Shown: positions 47,776-56,631, numbered from the stretch's first letter. The stretch is DNA of 64,000 nt from J051 sp040289295 (GCA_040289295.1 PSLA01000009.1:19932-83931); one strand, 5' to 3'. Made by a program: numbers and translations. Notes: generated by a model not told the origin, from the letters alone.

Positions 47776-50660
47776 CGTGTTTTTGCCTTCCTTTGCATGC
47801 GCCTCTTCGGGGCACGCTTTCCGTTTCGGTGTGGGCGGTCGAGCAACGGGGCGAGATACTTTCCCGTGAGGCTGCGCTTGCATCGTACGATCTCCTCCGG
47901 CGGCCCGACCGCCACGACCTCGCCGCCGGCGTCCCCTCCCTCCGGGCCGAGGTCAATCACCCAGTCGGCAGTCTTAATAACGTCCAAGTTGTGTTCGATG
48001 ACAAGCACCGTGTTGCCCTGCTCGACCAACCGATGCAACACGCCGAGGAGTTTTCGAATGTCGTCGAAGTGCAACCCCGTTGTCGGCTCGTCGAGGATGT
48101 AGAACGTTTGGCCGGTGTCGCGCTTGCCGAGTTCTGCGGATAGCTTGATGCGCTGAGCCTCGCCACCGCTGAGCGTCGTGGCGGCCTGGCCAAGCTTGAC
48201 GTAGCCAAGCCCAACGTCGTTCAAAGTCTGAAGCCGGCGGCGAATCTTCGGAATCGGCGAGAAGAACTCGAGTGCTTCGGAGATGCTCATGTCCAGCACG
48301 TCTGCGATGTTCTTGCCCTTGTAGCGTATCTCGAGCGTCTCGCGGTTGTAACGTTTGCCCTTGCACACCTCGCACGGGACGTACACATCCGGAAGAAACA
48401 CCATCTCGATGCGAATGATGCCGTCGCCCTTGCACGCTTCGCATCTGCCGCCCTTGACGTTGAATGAGAAGCGCCCCGGCTTGTAGCCACGCATTTTTGC
48501 CTCGGGCGTCATGGCAAACATCTCGCGAATCATGTCAAACACGCCGGTGTAAGTGGCGGGGTTGCTGCGAGGCGTCCTGCCGATCGGCGATTGGTCAATG
48601 TCAATCACCTTGTCAATCTGATCCATGCCTTGAATTCCTTTGTGTGGCTGCCAAGCGCCTCGCGTGCCGTACACCTCGTACATCAACCTCGGGAACAGCG
48701 TGTCTTGCACGAGGGTCGACTTGCCCGAGCCGGAGACGCCCGTGACGCAAGTGAACACCCCAAGCGGTATCTCGACGTCAATGCCCTTCAGGTTGTTGCC
48801 GCTTGCGCCCTCGATGCGCAGCAGGCTCTTCGGTTCGCGGCGCATCGGGGGCACGGGAATGCGCTCTTCGCCGCGCAGGTAGCGCGCCGTGAGGCTGGAA
48901 GACTTCAGGAACTCCTTCAACGTCCCCTCAGCGACCACCTCGCCGCCGTCCGAGCCTGCGCCGGGGCCGAGGTCAATGATCCAGTCGGCGCTTCGAATCA
49001 TCTCCTCATCGTGCTCAACAACGATCACTGTGTTCCCGAGGTCGCGCAAGCGGAGCAGCGTGTCAATGAGTCGCGCGTTGTCTCGCTGGTGAAGGCCGAT
49101 GCTCGGCTCGTCGAGGATGTACAGCACGCCCATCAGGCCGGATCCGATCTGCGTGGCCAGGCGGATGCGCTGCGCCTCTCCGCCGGCGAGCGTCCGCGCG
49201 TTGCGGCTAAGCGTCAAGTAGCCCAAGCCGACGTCGTTCAAAAAGCCAAGTCGCTCGCGGATCTCGCGGATCGCTCGCGCCCCGATGGCGCGTTGCCGGT
49301 CGCTCAGTTTCTGCGGGAGCCTTTCGAAGAACCCAAGTGCGTCGCGCACCGACATCTCAGTGACGTCCGCAATGCTCTGCTCGTCGATCGTGACGGCCAG
49401 CGCCTCCGGCTTCAGGCGCTTGCCACCGCACTTCGGACAGGGTCGAGTGGACATATACTGTTCGAGGTCCTGCTTCACCCAATCGCTTTCCGTTGTCTCG
49501 TACCGTCGCTTCAGGTAGCTCAACACACCGTTGAAGGACGTCTTGATCTTGCGCGTTCGATTCGGACCGTAATGCATCACGACCGTGATGGGGTCTGGCA
49601 CGCCTTCGAACACGGCCCGCTTCGCCTCAGCCGGCAGCTTGCGGAAGGGAAGCGATGCGTCAAAGCCCATGTGGCGCCCAAGCGCGTCGAACAACTCTGG
49701 CCACCACTCTTTCAACTCCCCGTTCTTGTGCACGAACGGGGCAAGAGCGCCTGCACGCAGCGGGAGATTCGCGTCTCCAATGATTCGCTCAGGGTCAAAC
49801 TCAGTTTTTGTGCCCAAGCCCATGCACTCGTCGCACGCTCCATATGGCGAGTTGAAAGAGAACATGCGAGGCTCGATGTCGCCGAGCGCTATCCCACAAT
49901 CTGGGCACGAGAACTTCTCGCTGAACAGCCGCTCCTCGCCGTCAGGGGCGCCGACGGTAACCAGGCCCTCACCCATTTTCAGCGCGGTCTCGATGCTGTC
50001 CGCCAAGCGCTGCTCGACGCCCTCCTTCAACACGAGTCTGTCGACAACAGCTTCGATGGTGTGCTTCTTGTAACGGTGCATCGGAATGTCGTCGGTAACC
50101 TCATACATCTTGCCGTCAACGCGCACGCGCACATAGCCCTGCCTGGCAACGTCTTGAATGACCGACTTGAATTCCCCCTTTTTCCCACGCACAATGGGCG
50201 CGAGAACCTGCAGGCGCGCACCCTCGCCGAACTCCAACGTAGCGTCTACGATCTGCTCGACCGTCATTCGCTGGATCGGCTTTCCGCAGCCCGGGCAATG
50301 CGGAATGCCCGCCCGCGCAAACAAGATGCGGAGATAATCATAGATTTCAGTAACCGTTCCGACCGTGGAGCGTGGATTCCGGCTCGCGGACTTCTGGTCA
50401 ATGCTCACGGCGGGAGACAGGCCGTCAATATGGTCAACGTCCGGCTTGTCCATTTGACCCAGAAACTGCCGCGCATATGCGCTCAGCGACTCGACGTAGC
50501 GCCGTTGCCCCTCCGCATACAGGGTGTCGAATGCGAGGGATGACTTGCCCGAGCCGCTCAAGCCCGTGATGACCACGAGCCGGTCGCGGGGGATCTCCAG
50601 GCTCAGGTTCTTGAGGTTGTGCTGCCGGGCGCCGTGGATGCTGATCCTGTCCTGGGACAT
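47772..50660 (-). CDS. uvrA: Excinuclease ABC subunit A
   Basis: Damage-recognition ATPase of nucleotide excision repair, 962 residues. Two ABC cassettes are intact: Walker A GLSGSGKSSLAFDTLYAEGQ and GVSGSGKSTLV, signatures LAGGEAQRIRLA and LSGGEAQRIKLS, and Walker B LDEPSIGLHQRDN and LDEPTTGLHFDD. Zinc-binding cysteine pairs occur in the insertion domains (CPGCGK, CPKCGG, CEACKGDG, CEVCKGK). A basic tail (HRNGKRAPKRRMQRK) follows the last cassette. The ATG at 50660 is supported by a TAGAAT box; upstream in-frame sequence to 50738 is not family-like. Confidence 0.96.
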   Translation of the reverse strand: MSQDRISIHGARQHNLKNLSLEIPRDRLVVITGLSGSGKSSLAFDTLYAEGQRRYVESLSAYARQFLGQMDKPDVDHIDGLSPAVSIDQKSASRNPRSTVGTVTEIYDYLRILFARAGIPHCPGCGKPIQRMTVEQIVDATLEFGEGARLQVLAPIVRGKKGEFKSVIQDVARQGYVRVRVDGKMYEVTDDIPMHRYKKHTIEAVVDRLVLKEGVEQRLADSIETALKMGEGLVTVGAPDGEERLFSEKFSCPDCGIALGDIEPRMFSFNSPYGACDECMGLGTKTEFDPERIIGDANLPLRAGALAPFVHKNGELKEWWPELFDALGRHMGFDASLPFRKLPAEAKRAVFEGVPDPITVVMHYGPNRTRKIKTSFNGVLSYLKRRYETTESDWVKQDLEQYMSTRPCPKCGGKRLKPEALAVTIDEQSIADVTEMSVRDALGFFERLPQKLSDRQRAIGARAIREIRERLGFLNDVGLGYLTLSRNARTLAGGEAQRIRLATQIGSGLMGVLYILDEPSIGLHQRDNARLIDTLLRLRDLGNTVIVVEHDEEMIRSADWIIDLGPGAGSDGGEVVAEGTLKEFLKSSSLTARYLRGEERIPVPPMRREPKSLLRIEGASGNNLKGIDVEIPLGVFTCVTGVSGSGKSTLVQDTLFPRLMYEVYGTRGAWQPHKGIQGMDQIDKVIDIDQSPIGRTPRSNPATYTGVFDMIREMFAMTPEAKMRGYKPGRFSFNVKGGRCEACKGDGIIRIEMVFLPDVYVPCEVCKGKRYNRETLEIRYKGKNIADVLDMSISEALEFFSPIPKIRRRLQTLNDVGLGYVKLGQAATTLSGGEAQRIKLSAELGKRDTGQTFYILDEPTTGLHFDDIRKLLGVLHRLVEQGNTVLVIEHNLDVIKTADWVIDLGPEGGDAGGEVVAVGPPEEIVRCKRSLTGKYLAPLLDRPHRNGKRAPKRRMQRKAKTR

Positions 50661-50668
50661 TCGCCACG

Positions 50669-50674
50669 ATTCTA
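50669..50674 (-). promoter_or_regulatory. TA box of uvrA
   Basis: TAGAAT on the minus strand with eight bases before the uvrA ATG at 50660; no Shine-Dalgarno sequence. No LexA-type palindrome was noticed in this short interval. Confidence 0.5.
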
Positions 50675-50724
50675 CCAAGAACCAGGCCCAGAAACGCCTT
50701 CCACCCGTTGAGTGCGATGTGGGG

Positions 50725-50730
50725 GATAAT
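50725..50730 (+). promoter_or_regulatory. TA-like box of the 50737 gene
   Basis: GATAAT with six bases before the ATG at 50737; no Shine-Dalgarno sequence. It is divergent to the uvrA box 50 bases away. Confidence 0.4.
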
Positions 50731-50736
50731 CGCTTC

Positions 50737-51177
50737 ATGCTGGCAGTCGTTGCGGTCTTCGCTTCCGTCCTGCCTATGGCACTTCAGGAGCCGCCAAAGG
50801 GCTTCACCAAGCTCCTCTGGAAGAAGCCCGCAGAACTTGTGAAGGCTAAGAGCGAAGACTTTGCCTACGGGCGGGTGAAGGTGCCCACCATTGAGCGCGA
50901 GGTGTGGCTTTCGGTCGGCCACGTTTTCGAAGACGCGAGCGATCGTTGGCGCGTTACCCTCGATCTAACATTCAACGACAACATGGACGACGACCCGAGC
51001 GTCAACACCACCCCACCCCGCGGTCGTGACCCGATGGTGAGAACCGCGGAAGGGGAATACATCGTGGACGGCAAGAAGCTGAAGCTGCGCTTCGAATTCC
51101 GAGATCAGATTCTCGACGTCACGGCGCCCAACATTTCTGGGCAGCGAATGATTTCGGTCAAGATAACCAAACGGTAG
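50737..51177 (+). CDS. Small exported protein of unknown function
   Basis: A 146-residue protein with a short hydrophobic signal (LAVVAVFASVLPMALQ) and a mature part rich in beta-strand-forming residues (VWLSVGHVFEDASD, WRVTLDLTFNDNMDDDP, LKLRFEFRDQILDVTAPNI). An acidic Asp-rich stretch lies in the middle. No family recognised. It is divergent from uvrA and convergent with mqnE. Confidence 0.6.
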   Translation: MLAVVAVFASVLPMALQEPPKGFTKLLWKKPAELVKAKSEDFAYGRVKVPTIEREVWLSVGHVFEDASDRWRVTLDLTFNDNMDDDPSVNTTPPRGRDPMVRTAEGEYIVDGKKLKLRFEFRDQILDVTAPNISGQRMISVKITKR

Positions 51178-51184
51178 GGTGCGC

Positions 51185-52339
51185 CTAACCCACTACGGGC
51201 AAGGGGATGCGTTTAGGCTCCTGCCGCTCCTCCACCTCGTCGTAAGGGATCTCGTTGTAGTGGCTGTCTCTCTCGACCGGTGTGCGACCCGCCTCGCGGA
51301 TCATCGCGCGCATGTTCTCCGGCGTCAGAGCTTGGCTCTTTTGGCCGAACTTGCCCAGTTCATACGTGATCTCGTACTCGAGAACAGTGCCGTCGCAGTC
51401 ATCGGCTCCATACCACAGGGCGATCTGGGTTATCGCCGGAGTGTTCATAATCCAGAAACTCTTGATGTGGTCAAAGTTGTCGAGCATCAGGCGGGATATG
51501 GCGATGTTGCGCAAGTCGGTGTTGCCCGTCGGCATCGGGACGTGCTCCAGTTCGGTCCTCTCCGGATGAAAGGATAGCGGAGTCATGCAGAGGAAGTGCT
51601 TCGTCTCGTCCTGTAGCTCTCGCAGCTGAACCAGGTGGTCAACACGTTCTTCAATCGTCTCGATGTGACCGTACAGCATGGTGGCGTATTGCGGGAGACC
51701 CAGCGCAGCCGCGGCCCGAGCGACACGCTTCCACTCCTCCCCGTTCAGCTTCTTCCCAAACAGCTCACGGTGAACTCGGTCGCTGAGCACTTCAATGCCG
51801 CCGCCGGGGAGGCTGTCCAGCCCAGCCTCCTTAAGGTCAGCTAACGCTTCCTCGATGCTCCGCTTCCCGACCTCTGCAATCTGCACGATCTCAACAGCGG
51901 TGAACGCCTTGACGTGAATCCCCGGGCGCTCCTCCTTGAGGATCCGAATGAAGTCGAGATAGTACTCGTAAGGGATGCGCGGGTTGATGCCGCCGACGCT
52001 GTGAATCTCGGTGATGCGAACGTCTTTGTATTTGCGGACGACGTTACGCACTTCCTCGAGGCTCATCTCATAGGGGTCCGGGCCACCCTTCTTAGCATAG
52101 AAGGAACAGAACTTGCAAAACTTGTTGCAGATGTTCGTGTAGTTGATGTGTTGGTTCCGAACGTAGTACGCTTTGTCACCGTTCTTACGCTCTCGCACGA
52201 TGTTTGCCAGCGCGCCCACCGCGGTCAAGTCGGGGTGACGATACAGAAGGACGCCGTCGTCAAAAGAGAGCCGCTCGCCCCGCTCCACCTTCTTACGGAT
52301 TCGGTCAAGCCCCGCGGCGGCGTTCGTCGTTCCAATCAC
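51185..52339 (-). CDS. mqnE: Aminofutalosine synthase (radical SAM)
   Basis: Radical SAM enzyme of the futalosine menaquinone pathway, joining the MqnA product with S-adenosylmethionine. The [4Fe-4S] ligands are in CNKFCKFCSF (CX3CX2C) near residue 70. IHSVGGINPRIPYEYYLDF, IHVKAFTAVEI, LPGGGIEVLSDRVHRELFG and WYGADDCDGTV are characteristic of MqnE rather than MqnC. GTG 52339 is chosen because a perfect TATAAT lies six bases upstream, giving 384 residues. The reading upstream to 52513 crosses two repeat elements. mqnB, mqnC and mqnD are not in the window. Confidence 0.92.
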   Translation of the reverse strand: MIGTTNAAAGLDRIRKKVERGERLSFDDGVLLYRHPDLTAVGALANIVRERKNGDKAYYVRNQHINYTNICNKFCKFCSFYAKKGGPDPYEMSLEEVRNVVRKYKDVRITEIHSVGGINPRIPYEYYLDFIRILKEERPGIHVKAFTAVEIVQIAEVGKRSIEEALADLKEAGLDSLPGGGIEVLSDRVHRELFGKKLNGEEWKRVARAAAALGLPQYATMLYGHIETIEERVDHLVQLRELQDETKHFLCMTPLSFHPERTELEHVPMPTGNTDLRNIAISRLMLDNFDHIKSFWIMNTPAITQIALWYGADDCDGTVLEYEITYELGKFGQKSQALTPENMRAMIREAGRTPVERDSHYNEIPYDEVEERQEPKRIPLPVVG

Positions 52340-52345
52340 AGCCCG

Positions 52346-52351
52346 ATTATA
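52346..52351 (-). promoter_or_regulatory. TA box of mqnE
   Basis: TATAAT on the minus strand with six bases before the GTG at 52339; no Shine-Dalgarno sequence. Confidence 0.6.
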
Positions 52352-52388
52352 CGGCGTACGGCTTCCTGCGCACACGCCGCTCACAGTC

Positions 52389-52420
52389 CAGGGAGGGCGA
52401 CCCTCCAGCGAGCCAAAGTG
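52389..52420 (+). repeat. Palindromic repeat family A variant, copy 7
   Basis: CAGGGAGGGCGACCCTCC then AGCGAGCCAAAGTG. It shares the GGGCGACC core and GCGAGCCAAA end with the copy at 57741, marking a subfamily. Confidence 0.7.
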
Positions 52421-52490
52421 GAACACCCGGCTTTTGCGTCTTGACCGAGGCAACCCCCTGGCTCGCTGGGTGGGAACAGGCAACGACGAT

Positions 52491-52531
52491 CCCTCACCCC
52501 AACCCTCTCCCACAGGGAGAGGGAGTTGTGG
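52491..52531. repeat. Palindromic repeat family B, copy 4
   Basis: Perfect 9-bp stem CCCTCTCCC / GGGAGAGGG with an ACA loop, inside the conserved CCTCACCCCAA...AGTTGTGG frame. Confidence 0.87.
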
Positions 52532-52554
52532 AAGTGTTTCCCCCTAAGGAAGGT

Positions 52555-52581
52555 GGCCCCCCGCCAAGCAGGCGGGAGGCC
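52555..52581 (-). terminator. GC-rich hairpin after the flagellar hook operon
   Basis: Stem GGCCCCCCGCC / GGCGGGAGGCC (one mismatch) with an AAGCA loop, 24 bases beyond the flgE stop in the direction of flgE transcription. There is no T tract, so it may be a transcript-end hairpin or part of another repeat. Confidence 0.3.
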
Positions 52582-52604
52582 AGGCGAGCGGTTCATCGAG
52601 GCAG

Positions 52605-53885
52605 TTACCGCTTCATGTTCATAAGGTCCTGCAACATCTCGTCTACCGTTGTTACGATTCGAGTGTTTGCCTGGAACCCACGCTGGGTGACGATCAGCTC
52701 CGTGAACTCGTTGCCGATGTCAACGTTCGATTGCTCGAGGAAGCCCGCGGTGATGCCGCCGCGTCCGCCCGACCGGGGCGAGCCGATGGTTGCGGTGCCC
52801 GAGTTGTCGGTCGTCCTCCACAGATTGTTGCCGATGCGCTCCAGACCGGCTGGGTTAGGGAAGATCGCCATCGCGATTCGCGCCAGCGCTCGGGTCAGAC
52901 CGTTCGTAAACAGTCCGGTGATCGTGCCGTCAACGCCGATCGAGAAGTTCGCCAGCGAGCCTGGCGGGAAGCCGTTCTGGCTTGCCAACTGCACCTGGCT
53001 GTCGGTTGCCAACTGGGTGATTGAGTCGAAGTTCATTCCCACTGTGAAGTTCGGCGAACCCCCTGAGCCCGGAATGTCCAGGTTCTGCGTCGCGCCCGTG
53101 TTGATCAGATTGCCGTCTGCGTCGAAGTAGAGAGGCTGACCAGTGGTCGCAGAGGATCCCACCGGGTTGCCGTTTTCCAACGCAACCCAATCCCATCTCG
53201 CGACCGTCCCCGTGGGAGCCGGCGGAATGGGCGGATTAATGACGTGGTTGTTGAACTCGATGTCAATGTCATGCGCGGCGCCCAGCGTGTCGTAAACGCG
53301 GAATCGCGTCTGCCATGCTTCTGTGGGCCCCGCTCCTGAATTCAGGTTGCCTGCAAACGTTGCCATAGTCGTCGCCTGTACCGCATTCAACGCGCCGATC
53401 GGAATACGAATCGAACTCGAAGCGTCAATCGGCGTCCCCGTGTCGACGTTGCCGTTCAAGTCGGCAGGCCAGCCAAGCAGTTTCTCGCCGGTGCTGCGCA
53501 TGACGAGCGAACCTTCCGCGTCGAGGTCGAACGACCCGTCGCGGGTGTAGGCCACCCTCTCGCCGTTCGAGACGAGGAACATGCCCGTTCCTTGAATTGC
53601 AAGGTCCGTCTGCCGGTTCGTTGATTGCAACGAACCCTGGTCGAGGTTGACGTCCGTGCCCGCAACCGCTACGCCGAGGCCATACTGCACCGGGTTCGTA
53701 CCGCCGATGCTTCCCGCTTGCGGACGGCTCGCACCGCGAATCGTTTGGGCGACGATCTCCTGGAACGTAACACGGCTTCCCTTGAATGCCGTTGTGTTGA
53801 CGTTCGCCAGGTTGTTACTGATGACGTTCATGCGCGTCTGTTGCGCGCGGATGCTGGCTACGCCAGCGAGTAATGCCTGAAGCAT
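52605..53885 (-). CDS. flgE: Flagellar hook protein
   Basis: A 426-residue hook subunit. The N-terminal rod/hook signature is LLAGVASIRAQQTRMNVISN followed by NLANVNTTAFKGSRVTF, and QGTGMFLVSNGERVAYTRDG matches FlgE-type domain boundaries. The C-terminus EFTELIVTQRGFQANTRIV, then VDEMLQDL, is the conserved axial-protein end. The middle domain is moderately long. A GGAGGT site lies eight bases before the ATG. It is the last gene of the fliK-flgD-flagellar operon protein-flgE series. Confidence 0.93.
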   Translation of the reverse strand: MLQALLAGVASIRAQQTRMNVISNNLANVNTTAFKGSRVTFQEIVAQTIRGASRPQAGSIGGTNPVQYGLGVAVAGTDVNLDQGSLQSTNRQTDLAIQGTGMFLVSNGERVAYTRDGSFDLDAEGSLVMRSTGEKLLGWPADLNGNVDTGTPIDASSSIRIPIGALNAVQATTMATFAGNLNSGAGPTEAWQTRFRVYDTLGAAHDIDIEFNNHVINPPIPPAPTGTVARWDWVALENGNPVGSSATTGQPLYFDADGNLINTGATQNLDIPGSGGSPNFTVGMNFDSITQLATDSQVQLASQNGFPPGSLANFSIGVDGTITGLFTNGLTRALARIAMAIFPNPAGLERIGNNLWRTTDNSGTATIGSPRSGGRGGITAGFLEQSNVDIGNEFTELIVTQRGFQANTRIVTTVDEMLQDLMNMKR

Positions 53886-53994
53886 TCTGATTGCACCTCC
53901 ATGGTTGTAGTTTGGTTGTCAGCGACAGCATCGTCTTCACTGTCGGTGTCCGAGGTGCCTCCCGGCTGCGGTATCGCAGGCGCGAGTCCGGCTC

Positions 53995-54372
53995 CTACAG
54001 AATGACTGCGCTGTCAATGTTCGTAAACACGTTCTCCCTCAGTTGCTCCTTCGCCACAGCGGTGATCACCGTTCGGTTCTTCACGCTGACGACAAGAGCC
54101 ACGTCGTTCACAAGAATCAGGCTTTCCCGACTCCCCTTGCTTGCGGCGCGGTCCACGCCTTCGCGGATGCGCGCCCAGTCCTCTCCGTTCAACTCGATGC
54201 CCCGACTCCGAAGGCGCGTCTCCGCGTGCCCGGAAAGTCGTAGGCCCTGTTGCCCATCGAGGACCTTTGCGAAAGGCTTTTCCGCTGCGCGCGCGTCCCG
54301 GCGCTGCTGCGGGGCGATCGTATTGCCCTGAAGCAGTGCATGAACTCGAGGATTCACAATCGGATCGCTCAT
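53995..54372 (-). CDS. Flagellar operon protein (TIGR02530-like)
   Basis: A 125-residue protein found between flgD and flgE in many Gram-positive-type flagellar operons. The pattern is FAKVLDGQQGLRLSGHAETR, LRSRGIELNGEDWARI, then GSRESLILVNDVALVVSVKN, then RTVITAV with the ENVFTNIDSAVI end, all conserved in that family. Its biochemical role is not established; it is presumed to act in hook assembly. Its ATG overlaps the flgD stop by four bases. Confidence 0.85.
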   Translation of the reverse strand: MSDPIVNPRVHALLQGNTIAPQQRRDARAAEKPFAKVLDGQQGLRLSGHAETRLRSRGIELNGEDWARIREGVDRAASKGSRESLILVNDVALVVSVKNRTVITAVAKEQLRENVFTNIDSAVIL

Positions 54373-54773
54373 CGCGCCTCCGGCAGGATCGTCACGATGT
54401 CCTCCATCGGATAACGGCCGCCGTTCACAACCACGAACACGCGGTTGTTGTCCACGACCACCGATTCGACAACGCCGAACACTCTGCCGCCGTTGATATC
54501 ATCGGCAGCCGGTGCCGAAACCTCGACCCGTTTCCCGATGAGAGCTGCGCCCTGGGTCAGCGACAAGTTCCGCTGCAAGCGGTCCAGCCCTTGCACCATC
54601 CCCATCTGCGCCAGTTGCGCGAAGAAGTCACGGTCGTTCATCGGCTGCAGCGGGTTCTGCGTCGCCAACTGAACCGTCAGCAGACGCAGGAACGCGCTTT
54701 GGTCCAAGAACGTCTCCCTCGGCGGCGGCGGCGGCGGAAGGATGTAGTCGTTGCGTGCGCCCGGTATCTCCAT
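54369..54773 (-). CDS. flgD: Flagellar hook-capping protein
   Basis: A 134-residue short FlgD, the scaffold for hook polymerisation. The conserved N-terminal segment FLRLLTVQLATQNPLQPMND, then FFAQLAQMGMVQGL, is intact, followed by a small SH3-like part (GKRVEVSAPAADD, GVVESVVVDNNRVFVVVNGG). The longer Tudor/FnIII region of enterobacterial FlgD is absent, as in Bacillus. A run of six prolines near residue 13 is distinctive. It follows fliK by nine bases. Confidence 0.9.
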   Translation of the reverse strand: MEIPGARNDYILPPPPPPRETFLDQSAFLRLLTVQLATQNPLQPMNDRDFFAQLAQMGMVQGLDRLQRNLSLTQGAALIGKRVEVSAPAADDINGGRVFGVVESVVVDNNRVFVVVNGGRYPMEDIVTILPEAR

Positions 54774-54782
54774 CCGTTCCTC

Positions 54783-56492
54783 CTACACCCTCAGGTCCAG
54801 CGCCGTCGAAGCCCAGTTCCAGCGAGCAGCCGACCGAGCGACCGCTTCCGCAAGCGCTAACTCCGAATCGAAGCGATAGGCGGGTGCCTGATGCGCTGCC
54901 TCCGTGAACCGGTGAGCCGATGAGCCGCCGTGGTCGTCCCCTACCAAGAGACTGCTCAGCTCAAGCCCATGCTGCGCAAGGGCCTCCGTGAGCGCGTGGC
55001 GATTCGCTTGGAGCGCCGTGCGAACGGCGCTGTTGGACGCCACCACGTATGCCTCAATCTTCGATCCTCGGGAGTGGACCGTTATGTCCACCGCCCCTAA
55101 GTCAGGAGGATCCAGGCGAAGCGTGAGCGACTTCCGTGCAGACGATGCGAGGTCCGCAATCTGCTCCGTCACCTTATGAATGACGGGTGCGTATCGCGCC
55201 TCCGTCGCGCGCTGCACGATGGTTGTGCCGTCAGCTGACTGCGCGGCTGTCATCGCAGGGCCGATTGGCGCCGCCTTCGCATCCGAGGGCACTTCGCCGG
55301 TCGGATCCGGCGCTGCCGTCACCTTAGTCGCTTCAACCTTCACGGCCGCCTGCGAGGTTTCGCGCTGGAAGAGTGTCCGAACGTCGGTTGCGATCTGCTC
55401 GCTGCCCTTAGCCAGGAGCGGAGAGTCGGCAAACGCAGCCTCGGTCTCAGGCGCAACGGGCGCATCGCCCACAACGCTCTCCGCCGTGCGCGTCGTCCCT
55501 GCTGCGGTCGTGGATGCCTCCACAACCGAGGTGATCGGCTCACGCACGATTCCTCCACGGCGGAACTGAGCAACCACGTCTGCGATTAGAGCGCCGGTGC
55601 TCGCGCGCAAGTGCGTCGCGACTCCGGGCTGCACGGTTTCGCGAACAGCAGCAGCGACCGCGGCGCGAATGGCAGAAACCACATCGCCAACGCGCGCTCC
55701 GCGATTCAGCATCGTGTGCGCCATTTCGCGCACCGAGGTAATCGCCTCGCGCAGTTCGGTTGGCATACGACTCAGCATGCTCTCGAGCCGCGGCGGCAAC
55801 GGTCGTGCGGTTGTGAGCGGAGCGTTTGCCGCTTCGGTGGACGCGCGCTCGCGCACAGCCGTCGTCGGTGCTGCGGCTCCATCCGGGTTCGACTTCGCAG
55901 GCGCCGACGCCGCCTCTGTGTCAGGCGCAGCGGCCGGCTTGTATCCGTTGGCAGCCTCGGTCTCTTCCGCCGGAACGAAAGCGGGAAGCGGCGAGTCCAC
56001 CTCCGGGTCAGCGTGCGGGGGCACGGTCGAGGCGCCCGCAACCGTAGTCTCCTGCGCCTCGACTCCAACCGGGGTGCCGGCTGCAATAGTGCCAAGGTTC
56101 GCCAGGTCCGACTCCTGCGGCATAGCGACGGCAGCCACATCCGAGGCCCGAAGGACGGGCGCCTTTGCGTACGCGGCTTCCGTCCACGCAGGCATGATCT
56201 CCGCGGCCGGGCTAAGGACGGGAGCATCGGCCGGGTCGGCCTCCGTCCCTGTGGCTGCTTGGGCGTTCGAGGGTTGCGCCTTCGCCTCAGTCTCGGGCGC
56301 GCCGTTGAAGGCGCGTGCGAGCGCCGAAGCCATCGCCTCGTCCACCGTCGTAAGGTCCTTCTGTGTCGGCGTCGTCGCCGCTGCCTCGGTTTGCGAAGCA
56401 AAGGCGATTTCGGACGCCTTTTCGCTCTTTCCACCCAGTACGGCTTCAAGCCCCAGGGCGGTCAGAGCAGTACTTGCTAGGTTGACTTGCAT
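54783..56492 (-). CDS. fliK: Flagellar hook-length control protein
   Basis: A 569-residue ruler protein with a long Ala/Thr/Glu/Pro-rich low-complexity part (about 20-430) and a C-terminal Flg_hook domain (LTLRLDPPDLGAVDITVHSR, then GSKIEAYVVASNSAVRTALQ and LTEALAQHGLELSSLLV). The low-complexity part has many short TEA/TEAA patterns consistent with an extended tape measure. ATG 56492 is preceded by AAGGAGGTG, a very strong ribosome site. It is the first gene of the hook cluster in this window. Confidence 0.87.
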   Translation of the reverse strand: MQVNLASTALTALGLEAVLGGKSEKASEIAFASQTEAAATTPTQKDLTTVDEAMASALARAFNGAPETEAKAQPSNAQAATGTEADPADAPVLSPAAEIMPAWTEAAYAKAPVLRASDVAAVAMPQESDLANLGTIAAGTPVGVEAQETTVAGASTVPPHADPEVDSPLPAFVPAEETEAANGYKPAAAPDTEAASAPAKSNPDGAAAPTTAVRERASTEAANAPLTTARPLPPRLESMLSRMPTELREAITSVREMAHTMLNRGARVGDVVSAIRAAVAAAVRETVQPGVATHLRASTGALIADVVAQFRRGGIVREPITSVVEASTTAAGTTRTAESVVGDAPVAPETEAAFADSPLLAKGSEQIATDVRTLFQRETSQAAVKVEATKVTAAPDPTGEVPSDAKAAPIGPAMTAAQSADGTTIVQRATEARYAPVIHKVTEQIADLASSARKSLTLRLDPPDLGAVDITVHSRGSKIEAYVVASNSAVRTALQANRHALTEALAQHGLELSSLLVGDDHGGSSAHRFTEAAHQAPAYRFDSELALAEAVARSAARWNWASTALDLRV

Positions 56493-56625
56493 GGTTTGCA
56501 CCTCCTTGGAAAGGATTCGTTCCCGGCTGAATTGTCGGCTGTCCAGCCCCAAAACCCAAGCACGATTGCCGGGCAGCCCCCGTCCCTAAGTCCTCGGCTT
56601 GGCCTACTGGCAGCCCTCAATGGGC

Positions 56626-56631
56626 CAAAAT
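56626..56631 (+). promoter_or_regulatory. TA-like box of hisC
   Basis: CAAAAT with seven bases before the hisC ATG at 56639; no Shine-Dalgarno sequence. Confidence 0.4.

Noticed and set aside
48591..50543. 650-codon open frame on the plus strand opposite uvrA
   Set aside because: It is the antisense shadow of uvrA in GC-rich DNA, with Arg/His/Leu-rich composition and no family motifs.
55597..56589. 330-codon plus-strand frame opposite fliK
   Set aside because: It mirrors the low-complexity Ala/Thr-rich part of fliK; fliK has the Flg_hook domain and a strong ribosome site.
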